DNA of 42,489 nt. It comes from Rhodospirillales bacterium. GTDB lineage: Bacteria > Pseudomonadota > Alphaproteobacteria > Acetobacterales > Acetobacteraceae. The stretch spans positions 1-42,489 of the forward strand of contig JAGWRU010000061.1 of assembly GCA_028869595.1 (NCBI GenBank), read 5' to 3'. How positions within the stretch are numbered: the first letter of the stretch is position 1; each line of letters starts with the position of its first letter. Made by a program: the position numbers and the translations under genes. Shown one piece after another: positions 8,336-16,750 of this stretch. The notes beneath the pieces are model-generated. The model was given only the letters and a program-made list of their open reading frames with translations, was not told where the DNA came from and ran no database searches.

Positions 8336-9148
8336 ATGACGGCAGAGGAAATGCGGGTCGCGGCCAAGGTGAAATACCGCAACGCCCATCTGCGTCTGGA
8401 CACGATCGCGGCACGCCTGGATGCGGCGGGGTTTCACACCATCGCCGAGCTGGCGCAGCTTGTCGGCGTGTCCGAGATGACGGTGCGGCGCGACGTCGCG
8501 GTGCTGGCAGCCGATGGGCGGGCGCGTCTGTCGCATGGCGGCGTGCACAGCACCCGCATTCTGTCCGCCGCCCATACGCTGCATGAACGCCAGGCGCGAA
8601 ACTGGACCGCCAAGGATGCGATCGGCAGGCAATGTGCCGCGATGATCGAACAGAATGACAGCGTGGCCATTGATGCCGGCAGTACCGCGCTCTGCATTCT
8701 CGCGCATCTCGACCGCGCGTTTTCCGGCAGCATCATCACCCATTCGGTACCGGCGCTGGTGGCGGCGATGGAGCATGGCCGGGCGCGCATCATCGCGCTG
8801 GGTGGCGACGTGCGGCGCGACAGTGCCGCGATGATCGGCCCGATCGCCGCCGATACCGCCGCCCGGCTGCGGGTCCGCCGCTTCTTCCTGGGCGCCGCGG
8901 CGATCGATGCGCGCGGGCTGTACGGCGTCACCGATACCGAGCGTCCGACCAAGCAGGCCCTGATGGACATCGCCGATCAGGTGGTGCTGCTGGCCGACCA
9001 CACGAAATTCGCCCATTCCGCGCCGGCGCTGATCGCGCCGCTTGCCGCGCTCGATATCCTTGTCACGGATCGCCCGCCGCCCCGGCCGATCGCCGAGGCG
9101 CTGGCCGAGGCCAAGGTCGCCGTCGTGCTGGCCGGTCCGCCCGTCTGA
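8336..9148 (+). CDS. DeoR-family transcriptional regulator of the sugar operon
   Basis: 270 residues. An N-terminal DeoR helix-turn-helix (LAQLVGVSEMTVRRDVAVL, about residues 41-59) is followed by ARLSHGG and a DeoRC sensor domain with VAIDAGSTALCILAHL and LADHTKF, the sugar-phosphate-binding fold. ATG 8336 is preferred because GGAAGG lies 6 nt upstream. A TTG at 8300 would extend the protein by 12 residues without a good ribosome-binding site. It is divergent from the kinase-aldolase-dehydrogenase-ABC operon and separated from it by the TTTGGTA dyad. It most likely represses the operon and is released by a sugar phosphate made by the kinase. It stops 7 nt from the convergent hydrolase gene. 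Confidence 0.9.
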   Translation: MTAEEMRVAAKVKYRNAHLRLDTIAARLDAAGFHTIAELAQLVGVSEMTVRRDVAVLAADGRARLSHGGVHSTRILSAAHTLHERQARNWTAKDAIGRQCAAMIEQNDSVAIDAGSTALCILAHLDRAFSGSIITHSVPALVAAMEHGRARIIALGGDVRRDSAAMIGPIAADTAARLRVRRFFLGAAAIDARGLYGVTDTERPTKQALMDIADQVVLLADHTKFAHSAPALIAPLAALDILVTDRPPPRPIAEALAEAKVAVVLAGPPV

Positions 9149-9155
9149 GCCGCGT

Positions 9156-10358
9156 TCAGCCGGCCAGGAACCGCCGCGCCGCTTCCGTCAGGATGTGGCA
9201 GCAGAGTTCCAGATCCTCCGGCTTGGTATCCTCCGCCCAATGATGGCTGATGCCGGCGATGCTCGGGGTGAACAGCATCGCCATCGGCATCACCCGGGCG
9301 ATATATTGCGCGTCATGGCCGGCGCCGCTCGGCATGCGCTGAAATCCCCCCGGCGCCAGGGCGTTCGCCGCTGTCTCCAGCGCCTCCATCATCGCGGCAT
9401 CGGCCAAGGCCGGGCGGGATCGGCTGATCACGCTCAGCTCTGCCGTGCAACGCTCGGTGCGGTTGCTTTCCTGCACCAGACGGCGCAGCCCGTCCTCCAT
9501 CCGCTCCAGCACCTCGACCGAGATATCGCGGAACTGGAAGAGGATCTCGGCGCGGCCGGGAATGATCGACGGCGCGCCGGGATCAAGCGCGATCTTCCCC
9601 GCCGTCCAGACCGAGCGTTCGCCGCAGATCATCGGGAAATGCCGGTCGATCGCGGCGAGCAACCGCACCGCGCTCAGCCCGGCATCGCGGCGTTCGGCCA
9701 TGGTGGTGCCGCCGGCATGGTCCTGCTGGCCGGTGACGACGATGCGGTACTGCCAGATCGCGACGATGCCGGTGACGATACCCGCCCGCAGCCCGGCGCG
9801 TTCCAACTGGGTTCCCTGTTCGATATGCATCTCGAAGAACCCTTTGTAGCGGCCGGGTTCCAGAAGCAGACGCGGCTTTCCCGCAAGCCCTGCCGCGCCC
9901 AGCGCATCGCGCAGCGCCGTGCCGTCGGTGCGGTTGCGCGAGCGGTCGATTTCCGCCTCGGTCAGATCGCCGATGATCGAGCGGCTGCCGAGAAACCCGC
10001 CCTCGAAATGCCCTTCCTCATCGGCGAAGGCGCAGACATCGACGGCAAGCCCGGCGCGCGCCAAAGCGAGGCCGGCGACCACGCCGAGTGCGCCATCCAG
10101 CCAACCGGCGTGATTCTGCGTTTCGATATGGCTGCCTACCAGCAGATGCGGGCCGGCGCCGGGATGGCGGCCCAGCACATTGCCGATCCCATCCATCGTC
10201 GGCTCCAGCCCGATTTCGTCCATCCGCTGCATCAGCCAGTGCCGCGCCTGCATATCGTCGGGCGAATAGGTCGGGCGGTGCGCCCCGGTGCGATAGGCGC
10301 CGATCCGGCGCAGATCATTCAGGTCGTGCAGGAAGCGGGCGCCGTCGAATGCGGGCAT
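9156..10358 (-). CDS. Zn-dependent amidase/carbamoylase (M20 family, hydantoinase type)
   Basis: 400 residues, matching N-carbamoyl-L-amino acid hydrolase, allantoate amidohydrolase and beta-ureidopropionase-like enzymes. Metal ligand regions: His77 in GSHIET, Asp88 in WLDGALG, Glu114-Glu115 in FADEEG and the diagnostic EMHIEQG (His178). SGAGHDA and GISHHWAED lie in the C-terminal half. ATG 10358 is chosen because AAAGGA lies 8 nt upstream. An in-frame start at 10406 would add 16 residues. The family hydrolyses N-carbamoyl or ureido bonds, releasing ammonia and CO2. The common GSH(L)DT motif is altered here to GSHIETQNHAGW, which suggests a divergent substrate. It follows the dipeptidase-like gene by 96 nt. 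Confidence 0.87.
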   Translation of the reverse strand: MPAFDGARFLHDLNDLRRIGAYRTGAHRPTYSPDDMQARHWLMQRMDEIGLEPTMDGIGNVLGRHPGAGPHLLVGSHIETQNHAGWLDGALGVVAGLALARAGLAVDVCAFADEEGHFEGGFLGSRSIIGDLTEAEIDRSRNRTDGTALRDALGAAGLAGKPRLLLEPGRYKGFFEMHIEQGTQLERAGLRAGIVTGIVAIWQYRIVVTGQQDHAGGTTMAERRDAGLSAVRLLAAIDRHFPMICGERSVWTAGKIALDPGAPSIIPGRAEILFQFRDISVEVLERMEDGLRRLVQESNRTERCTAELSVISRSRPALADAAMMEALETAANALAPGGFQRMPSGAGHDAQYIARVMPMAMLFTPSIAGISHHWAEDTKPEDLELCCHILTEAARRFLAG

Positions 10359-10454
10359 GGCGGGATCCTTTCGGCTGCGGTCAGGCGGAAGCGGACGGAT
10401 ATGCAAAAGCAGGACCAGAGCGGATGATGCCCGCGACGCCCTCGGTCGCGCCCG

Positions 10455-11858
10455 CTAGCCGCGGTCGATGCGGCGGAATTCCTCGGCTGACAAAGCGCCG
10501 AGCGCGCTCAACAGGCGCGGCCAGGTACGCAGCCCCTCATCGAAGGAGGATAGGCGGAAGAACTCGTTCGGGGCGTGGACATCCTCATCCGGCATGGCGA
10601 GGCCGAATTTCATGGCCGGCATGCCGAGCATTTCGGCAAAGATCGCAGTGACCGGCAAGGTGCCGCCGGCCCGTGCCGGATAGGCGGCCTGGCCATGTTC
10701 GCGTTCCAGCACGGCCAGTGCCGCGCGCAGCATCGGATGCCCTTCATCGAGCGTCGAGGCTGGGCTGCCGCCCTGATCCTCGGAAAGTTCCAGGCGCACG
10801 CCGGGCGCGACATGGGCGCGCAGATGGGCCCGCAGCCTTGCCTGCGCCGCCGCCGGGTCCATGCCGGGGGCCAGGCGCATGGTGATCTTGGCATGCGCCT
10901 CGGCCGGCAGCACCGTCTTGGTGCCGGCCCCGGTATAGCCGCCCCACATGCCGTTGATCTCGATGGTCGGGCGCAGCGTCAGGCGCACCGCAACGCTGTC
11001 GGTCGGATCGCCCCAGGGCAGGCCGCCGAAATCGGCGTACCATTGGGCTTCGTCGAAGGGCAGGGCGGCGGCGGCGGCGCGCATCGTGTTGGTGATCGGC
11101 TGGGCATCGCTGCCGAAGCCCGCGACCTGAATGCGCCCCTGATCGTCGTGCAGCGAGGCGAGCAGGGCGGCCATCTCGCGGAGTGCATTGCGCACCGCCC
11201 CGCCATAGCGGCCCGAATGCCCGTCCTTGGGCGCGGTGCGCAGCGTCATCTCCAGCGCCGCGATGCCGCGGCTGCCGACGCCGACCGTGGGAACGCTCGT
11301 GCTGGCCCGCCCGCCATCGGCGGACAGCAGCGCATCGGCCTGAAGTTTCTCGCGATGGCGGGTGACGATGCTGCGCAGGCCCGGGCTGCCGCATTCCTCC
11401 TCGCCCTCCAAGAACACCCGCACATTCACCGGACATCCGCCGGTCACAGCGAGAAACGCCGCCAGCGTTTCCACCGCGATGACGGTGGAACCCTTCACGT
11501 CGGAGGCGCCGCGCCCGTACAGCTTCCCGTCGCGGATGGCCGGCTCGAAAGGCGGGCTGTGCCACAGCGCCAGCGGATCGGGCGGCTGCACGTCGTAATG
11601 GCCATAGACCACCAGCGTCGGCTTACCCGGCGCGCCCATCCAGGAGGCATAGACCGCCGGCTGGCCATCGCCTTCCAGCAATTGCGCATCGGCAAAGCCC
11701 GCTTCCTTCAGGCGGTTCAGCAGGAACTCCCGGGCTGCCTGCATATGCGGCGCAAAGGCCGGGTCGGTGGATACGCTGGGAATGCGGATCAACGTTTTCA
11801 GCCGCTCCAGAATGGTATCGCGCTGGGCGGCAAGGTGGGCGATGACGGCGTCGGACAT
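10455..11858 (-). CDS. M20-family metallopeptidase (dipeptidase, CPG2/DUG1-like)
   Basis: 467 residues. Di-zinc motifs are complete: VVYGHYDVQP (His87, Asp89), GRGASDVKG (bridging Asp120), EGEEECGS (catalytic Glu at 153-154) and a C-terminal acidic/His region (HAPNEF). The QPPDPLALWHSPPFEP stretch is typical of the dipeptidase branch that includes carnosinase-like enzymes. ATG 11858 is chosen for the GAGGAG 8 nt ahead. The open frame continues upstream to 12041 over low-complexity Arg/Ala residues that do not match the family. It probably works in the cytoplasm on dipeptides or related amides. A bicistronic unit with the amidase downstream is plausible. Confidence 0.9.
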   Translation of the reverse strand: MSDAVIAHLAAQRDTILERLKTLIRIPSVSTDPAFAPHMQAAREFLLNRLKEAGFADAQLLEGDGQPAVYASWMGAPGKPTLVVYGHYDVQPPDPLALWHSPPFEPAIRDGKLYGRGASDVKGSTVIAVETLAAFLAVTGGCPVNVRVFLEGEEECGSPGLRSIVTRHREKLQADALLSADGGRASTSVPTVGVGSRGIAALEMTLRTAPKDGHSGRYGGAVRNALREMAALLASLHDDQGRIQVAGFGSDAQPITNTMRAAAAALPFDEAQWYADFGGLPWGDPTDSVAVRLTLRPTIEINGMWGGYTGAGTKTVLPAEAHAKITMRLAPGMDPAAAQARLRAHLRAHVAPGVRLELSEDQGGSPASTLDEGHPMLRAALAVLEREHGQAAYPARAGGTLPVTAIFAEMLGMPAMKFGLAMPDEDVHAPNEFFRLSSFDEGLRTWPRLLSALGALSAEEFRRIDRG

Positions 11859-12006
11859 GCGATGGCTCCTCGATCGGAGGATCATTTCACGCCTTGCGCC
11901 CATCCTCAACGCGATGTGATCGCCGGAACCTTGTCCGCCTGCGCGCATGCGCGTTGCCGCGCGCGCCCAATCGGGCAGGATGGCGGGAAGCAAGGGGGTT
12001 CCGGGA

Positions 12007-12993
12007 ATGACGCCGCCGATCTCGTTGGAAGAGCAGCGCATCGCCGCGCTGCATCGCTACGACGTGCTCGATACGCCGCAGGAGGAGAATTTCGAGCGGA
12101 TCGCCCGCCTCGCCCAGGCCGTGGTGCAGGCGCCGATCGTCGCAGTCAACCTGATCGACCGCGACCGGCAATGGAGCAAGGCGGCGATCGGCTTTCCCGG
12201 CGGCAGCCTGCCACGAGACATCTCTTTCTGCACCCATGCGATCGAGCGCGATATTCCCCTGATCGTGGCGGATGCGACCGAGGATCGGCGATTCGCGCAT
12301 AACCCGATGGTGCAGGGCGAGCCTGGCATCCGCTTCTATCTCGGTGTGCCGTTGCGCACGCCGGACGGGTTCCATATCGGCACGCTATGCGCCGCCGATG
12401 CCATGCCGAGGGAGGTCAGCGCCGAACAAGTGGCGATGCTGCAGGATCTCGCCCGCCTGGTGGTGGATGCGCTGGAGTTGCGGCGCATGGCGATCACCGA
12501 CAGTCTGACCGGGCTTCAGACAAGGCGCGGCTTTTTCCAGGAGGCGCGGCGGGCGCTGGAACAGACACGCCGCTACGGCCATCCCCTGTCCTGCGTGATG
12601 CTGGATATCGACCATTTCAAGGCGATCAATGATCGTTATGGCCATCCGGCCGGCGATCGTTTGCTGTGCGCGGTGGCCGGGCAATGCAGGACGGTAATAC
12701 GCGCCGCCGACATAGCGGGTCGGCTGGGCGGAGAGGAATTTGCCCTGCTGCTGACCGAAACCGACGGCGAGGGTGCCGCCGCGCTGGCCGAACGGCTGCG
12801 TCGGCGGATCAGCAGGACGGTGGTGGAGACCGAGGCGGGGTCATTGCGCGTGACGGCAAGCTTCGGCATTGCCGCTCTTGCGCCCGAAGGTCGGGGTGAC
12901 GCGGCGATCGCCGCCTTGCTGGAAGCGGCCGATCGCGCCCTGTATCGCGCCAAGGCCGGCGGGCGTGACCGGGTGGAGATATCCGGGGAGTGA
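12007..12993 (+). CDS. Diguanylate cyclase with N-terminal GAF domain
   Basis: 328 residues. A GAF domain (about 20-155) of the class found in soluble phytochrome-like sensors, with SFCTHAI, FYLGVPL and IGTLCAADA, is followed by a GGDEF domain (about 160-326). The active-site motif is GGEEF (241-245). An RAAD I-site lies exactly five residues before it, so c-di-GMP product inhibition is expected. The CVMLDIDHFKAINDRYGHPAGD metal/substrate region is intact. The protein would make c-di-GMP in the cytoplasm in response to a small ligand or redox signal. Start ATG 12007 has GGGGG-type spacing upstream; earlier starts at 11947 and 11983 are less likely. It is divergent from the dipeptidase gene. 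Confidence 0.93.
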   Translation: MTPPISLEEQRIAALHRYDVLDTPQEENFERIARLAQAVVQAPIVAVNLIDRDRQWSKAAIGFPGGSLPRDISFCTHAIERDIPLIVADATEDRRFAHNPMVQGEPGIRFYLGVPLRTPDGFHIGTLCAADAMPREVSAEQVAMLQDLARLVVDALELRRMAITDSLTGLQTRRGFFQEARRALEQTRRYGHPLSCVMLDIDHFKAINDRYGHPAGDRLLCAVAGQCRTVIRAADIAGRLGGEEFALLLTETDGEGAAALAERLRRRISRTVVETEAGSLRVTASFGIAALAPEGRGDAAIAALLEAADRALYRAKAGGRDRVEISGE

Positions 12994-13047
12994 CATCTGC
13001 CGCAAAAAGCGGCGCCACAGGCTTGCGCGGGCTGCGAGGCTTCGCTA

Positions 13048-13076
13048 TTCAAGTCACAGGATATCGATAATATAAC
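13048..13076 (+). promoter_or_regulatory. Candidate promoter ahead of the GntR-esterase-ABC operon
   Basis: An AT-rich island upstream of the GntR gene contains TTCAAG (13048-13053), a 17-nt spacer and TATAAC (13071-13076), a reasonable sigma-70-like pair. The spacer holds ATATCGATAATAT, a weak dyad that could be an operator for the FCD regulator encoded next. The evidence is positional and motif-based only. Confidence 0.35.
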
Positions 13077-13093
13077 GAGGAACCGCGTCCAAG

Positions 13094-13741
13094 ATGGCCG
13101 CCCGGAAGCCACCAGGCCGTACCGTCCTGTCGGAGCTGCGCCGCCGCATCGTGCTGAATGAAACGGCACCCGGCAGCGTGTTGACCGAGCTCGGGCTGGC
13201 CACCGAGCTGGCCTGCAGCCAGGCCGCCGTGCGCGAGGCGCTGCTGCGGCTGGATGCCGAGGGGCTGGTCCGCCGCGCCGGTCGCCAGGGCACGGCCGTG
13301 ACCGATCTCGATGCCGACACCGCCACTGAAATTCTCGACCTGCGCCGGCGGATCGAGGTGCGCGCCGCCCGCCGCATCGCCCGCCGGGTTGGCGGCGGCG
13401 ACATTGCCCGGCTGATGGAGCAGGCCGCCGACATGGCCGCCGCGGCCGCCGAAGGCGATCTGTGGGCGGTGGTGGAGCAGGATATCGCCTTCCATCTCGC
13501 TTTGTTTCGCATCTCCGGCCTGGATGCGATGGCGCCGATCCTCGCGCGCTGCATCCTGCACACCCAGCGCTTCAAATTATGGGCGCCCTGGCACCAGCGC
13601 CCGCTGGCCGTGACCGCGCATCGTCACGCGCCGATCCTGGTGGCGCTGGAAGCGCGCGACGGCGCGGCGCTGGCCCGTGAGCTGGGTATCCATCTGGATA
13701 CGATGGTCGAAAGCCATCAGGCGGGAAGCGCGGTGGCATGA
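13094..13741 (+). CDS. GntR-family regulator, FadR/FCD subgroup
   Basis: 215 residues. The N-terminal winged helix-turn-helix covers about residues 8-70, with ACSQAAVREALLRLDAEGLV as the recognition region. The C-terminal FCD domain carries the expected metal/ligand-binding Asp/His set (EQDIAFHLALF, HRHAPIL, HLDTMVESH). FCD regulators usually sense small organic acids or sugar acids. It is the first gene of the cluster running to 19474 and its stop overlaps the esterase start (ATGA), so it is co-transcribed and probably controls its own operon. GAGGA precedes the ATG by a rather long 12 nt. Confidence 0.9.
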   Translation: MAARKPPGRTVLSELRRRIVLNETAPGSVLTELGLATELACSQAAVREALLRLDAEGLVRRAGRQGTAVTDLDADTATEILDLRRRIEVRAARRIARRVGGGDIARLMEQAADMAAAAAEGDLWAVVEQDIAFHLALFRISGLDAMAPILARCILHTQRFKLWAPWHQRPLAVTAHRHAPILVALEARDGAALARELGIHLDTMVESHQAGSAVA

Positions 13742-14625
13742 GCCTTTCGCCACACCCGGAGATGGCGGTCATTCTGCGCGATCTGGCCGGCGCGCCCGCC
13801 ATCGATCTGCAGGCCTTGCCCAGCGCCGAGGCGCGGGCCGCCTTCGCCGCGAATGCCGCGCAATGGAACCAGCCCGAACCGCCCGCGACGGCGCGCGCCG
13901 TCACGCTGGGAGGAATTGCCTGCCGCCTGCTGCTGCCGGCCAGTCGGGTGCCGGGGTTGATCCTGTTCTTGCATGGCGGTGGCTGGACCTTCGGCAGCGC
14001 CGAGACGCATGACCGTTTCGCCCGCCTGCTCGCCGAGGCAACCGGCCAGGCGGTGCTGGTGGCGGAATATCGCCTGGCGCCGGAACATCCCTGCCCCGCC
14101 GCGATCGAGGATGTGCTGGCGGTGATTGCCGGTCTCGATGGGCTGGCCGAGGCAGACGGGCCATTATCGCTGTGTGGCGATTCGGCCGGGGCGAATATCG
14201 CGCTCGCCGCGGCATGTGGCCGGCCGGCGCGCCCGATCGCGATGCTGTCCCTGCTTTATGGCTGTTTCGCGCCAATCTTTGACACCGAAAGCCACCGCCA
14301 ATGCGGCGATGGGCGCTTTGGCCTCTCCACCGCGCGGATGCAATGGTATTGGCGCAACTGGCTGGGCGCCGCCGAGGATGCGCGCGCCGCGCCGCTGCAT
14401 GCCGGGCTGGCGGGATTGCCGCGCACCCATGTGCTGGCCGCGGGCCTTGATCCGCTGCGCGATGACAGTCTGATGCTGGCCGCGCGTCTGGCCGCGCAGG
14501 GCGTTTCGTTCCGCCTGGATGTGGTGCCGGGCGTGGTGCACGGGTTTCTGCAGATGTCGGCCCGGCTGGCGCCGGCACGCATGGCCATCGCGCTGATCGC
14601 TGCGGAAATTCTTCGGACAAGCTGA
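13738..14625 (+). CDS. Alpha/beta hydrolase, HSL-type carboxylesterase
   Basis: 295 residues of the hormone-sensitive-lipase esterase family. The oxyanion-hole motif HGGGW (79-83), the nucleophile elbow GDSAG (147-151, Ser149), an acid in AAGLDPLRDD and His in VVHGF complete the catalytic machinery. YRLAPEHPCPAAIEDV is a family hallmark. There is no signal peptide, so it acts in the cytoplasm. Its place between the regulator (ATGA overlap) and a sugar-binding protein suggests it removes acyl groups from an imported sugar or hydrolyses a lactone formed by the Gfo-type oxidoreductase. Both roles are inferences. Confidence 0.88.
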   Translation: MSLSPHPEMAVILRDLAGAPAIDLQALPSAEARAAFAANAAQWNQPEPPATARAVTLGGIACRLLLPASRVPGLILFLHGGGWTFGSAETHDRFARLLAEATGQAVLVAEYRLAPEHPCPAAIEDVLAVIAGLDGLAEADGPLSLCGDSAGANIALAAACGRPARPIAMLSLLYGCFAPIFDTESHRQCGDGRFGLSTARMQWYWRNWLGAAEDARAAPLHAGLAGLPRTHVLAAGLDPLRDDSLMLAARLAAQGVSFRLDVVPGVVHGFLQMSARLAPARMAIALIAAEILRTS

Positions 14626-14651
14626 AGCAAAAAACGGGAGGAAAACCAACC

Positions 14652-15881
14652 ATGAAACGTCGCTCATTCCTGGCCGGCTCTGCCGCCGCAGCCTCGGTTC
14701 CGCTGGCCGCGGTGCCGCTTTCGCGCGCCCATGCCGCGCGTCCCGTGACGGTGCGCTGGTGGTACCATTTCGACGATCCCAAGGCGACGCCGGCCGCGCT
14801 GATCGCCGATTTCGAAAAGAAGAATCCGGATATCAAAATCCAGGCGGAAAGCATCCCCTGGGGCGGCGGCGGCGATTACGATACGCGGCTTTACACCGCG
14901 CTGATCGCCGGCAACGGGCCGGATACGGCGATGGTGAAGTTCGAGAACATGCCGCGTCTGATCGACATGCAGGCGCTGCGTCCACTGGACAAGGAGATCG
15001 CCGCCTGGGACGGGCGGGCCGATATTTCCGAGGATCTGTGGAAGCTGCACCGCGCGCCCAACGGCAAGCAATATTACATCCCGCTGCAATACGTGATCCT
15101 GTATCTCTATGTCCGTCAGGACTGGATGGACAAGGCGAAGCTGCCGCTGCCCACCAATTTCGGCCAGTTCCTGACGGCGGCCAAGGCGATGACCGGCGGC
15201 GATCACTGGGGCTTTGGTCTGCGCGGCGGGCCGGGTGGGCATGATTTCTGGTGCACCTTCGTGCTGGCCGGCGGCGCCAGCATGACCAAGGGCGGGCTGG
15301 TGACCCCGGCGGCGTTCAAGGCCAATCGCTGGTTCATCGATCTGTTCCGCACCCAGAAAGTCTGCCCGCCTTCGGCGCCGACCGACGGGTTCGTGCAGAC
15401 CATCGCCAATATGAAGGCCGGGCGGACCGGCATGACGATCCATCATATCGGTTCGGCCAACGAACTGGCCGCGGCACTCGGCGATCGCATCACTGCCGTG
15501 CCGGTACCGCGCGGGCCGACCGGCGAGGGCTGGGCCACCTATGGCGACGGATCGAGCGCGGTGTTCTCCGCCAGCAAGAACCCGGAAGCGGCGTGGAAGT
15601 GGATTTCCTATCTTTCCACGGCCGAGCCGAATGTCGCCTTCAACAAATTATCCGGCCAGGTGACGGTGACGATCTCGGGTGCCAAGAGCTGGGACGTGCA
15701 GCCCAAGCGCTTCATCGAGGCGACCACCGCCTCGCTGCCCTATGCCCATGTGCTGCCTTCCGTGCCGCAGACCGCCGATTTCACCCGTACAGTCTGGCCG
15801 CAGAACACGCAGAAGGCGCTGCTGGGAGAAATAAGCCCGGATGCGATGATGCGCGCCTTCGAGAAGCTCTACTTCGGATGA
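14652..15881 (+). CDS. Sugar ABC transporter substrate-binding protein with Tat-like signal
   Basis: 409 residues, family 1 solute-binding protein. The N-terminus MKRRSFLAGSAAAASVPLAA has a twin-arginine RRSFL motif, a hydrophobic stretch and an AHA cut site, so Tat export is likely. The mature protein begins RPVTVRWWYHFDDPKATPAA and has the usual FEKKNPDIK segment. A strong ribosome-binding site, GGGAGGAAAA, precedes the ATG. The stop overlaps the first permease start (ATGA). It supplies a periplasmic sugar or glycoside to the importer encoded next. Confidence 0.92.
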   Translation: MKRRSFLAGSAAAASVPLAAVPLSRAHAARPVTVRWWYHFDDPKATPAALIADFEKKNPDIKIQAESIPWGGGGDYDTRLYTALIAGNGPDTAMVKFENMPRLIDMQALRPLDKEIAAWDGRADISEDLWKLHRAPNGKQYYIPLQYVILYLYVRQDWMDKAKLPLPTNFGQFLTAAKAMTGGDHWGFGLRGGPGGHDFWCTFVLAGGASMTKGGLVTPAAFKANRWFIDLFRTQKVCPPSAPTDGFVQTIANMKAGRTGMTIHHIGSANELAAALGDRITAVPVPRGPTGEGWATYGDGSSAVFSASKNPEAAWKWISYLSTAEPNVAFNKLSGQVTVTISGAKSWDVQPKRFIEATTASLPYAHVLPSVPQTADFTRTVWPQNTQKALLGEISPDAMMRAFEKLYFG

Positions 15882-16750
15882 GGCGCGAAGCCCTGGCGCC
15901 GTGGCTGTTCCTGGCCCCGGCGCTGGCGGCCACGGGGCTGCTGGTGCTGCTGCCGGTGCTGCAATCGGTGTGGATGTCGTTTCACCACGTCGTGTTGTTC
16001 GAGCCGCAGCACCAGCCCTTCGTCGGTCTTGCCAATTACGTCGCATCGCTGCAGGACCCGGTGTTCTGGTCCAGCCTGTGGAACTCGATCCTCTGGGTGG
16101 TCAGCGCCGTATCGCTGCAATTTCTGCTGGGATTGGGCACGGCGCTGCTGCTCAATCGCAGTTTTGCCTGGCGTGGCATCGCGCGCGCCCTGATTGTGGT
16201 GCCCTGGGCGCTGCCCAGCGTGATCATCGGGCTGATCTGGACCTGGATGCTCGATTTCAATCTCGGCGTGCTGAACGATCTCGGCATGCGGTTCGGCTTG
16301 CTGGCCCATCCGGTGCCGTGGCTGGCCCAGCCGAACACCGCCTTCGCCGCCGTGGTGCTGGCATTGATCTGGCAGGGCTTCCCCTTCTTCGCGGTGACGC
16401 TGCTGGCCGGGTTGCAGGCGATCCCGGCGGAGCTGTACGAGGCGGCATCGATCGATGGTGCCAGCCCGCTGCATAAATTCATCCATGTCACCCTGCCGGG
16501 GCTGGCTTCGGTGATTTCCACCTCCCTGCTGCTGCGCATGATCTGGGTGGCGAATTCGCTCGATCTGATCCTGGTGATGACCAATGGCGGGCCGGGCACG
16601 GCGACGCAGACCTTGCCGCTGCACGCGTTTCTGACGGCCTGGTCGGGCGGCGATTACGGCCAGGGTTCGGCGCTGGCGGTGATCCTGACGCTGCTGCTGC
16701 TGGGGGTGGTGGTGCTGCGGGTGTGGCGAGCGCGCGAGGAATTCGCATGA
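15878..16750 (+). CDS. Sugar ABC transporter permease, MalF type
   Basis: 290 residues with six hydrophobic segments. The protein begins MRREALAPWLFLAPALAATG and carries the EAA loop as EAASIDGASPLHKFIHVTLP. The start at 15878 overlaps the binding-protein stop in an ATGA junction, implying translational coupling. The open frame extends far upstream inside the previous gene, but that part is an out-of-frame shadow. It forms the importer channel with the next permease. No ATPase is encoded in this operon. Confidence 0.92.
   Translation: MRREALAPWLFLAPALAATGLLVLLPVLQSVWMSFHHVVLFEPQHQPFVGLANYVASLQDPVFWSSLWNSILWVVSAVSLQFLLGLGTALLLNRSFAWRGIARALIVVPWALPSVIIGLIWTWMLDFNLGVLNDLGMRFGLLAHPVPWLAQPNTAFAAVVLALIWQGFPFFAVTLLAGLQAIPAELYEAASIDGASPLHKFIHVTLPGLASVISTSLLLRMIWVANSLDLILVMTNGGPGTATQTLPLHAFLTAWSGGDYGQGSALAVILTLLLLGVVVLRVWRAREEFA

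Noticed and set aside
562-9148. Calling cluster A a complete sulfoquinovose (sulfo-EMP) operon
   Set aside because: Only the aldolase and kinase resemble that pathway; sulfoquinovosidase, isomerase and sulfolactaldehyde reductase genes are not in the window.
11942-11953. CGCGCATGCGCG palindrome between dipeptidase and GGDEF genes
   Set aside because: Short alternating GC palindromes are expected by chance at this base composition; there is no promoter-like context.
10575-12302. 575-codon plus-strand frame opposite the dipeptidase gene
   Set aside because: Antisense to a complete M20 enzyme and overlapping the GGDEF gene start out of frame; no domain recognised.
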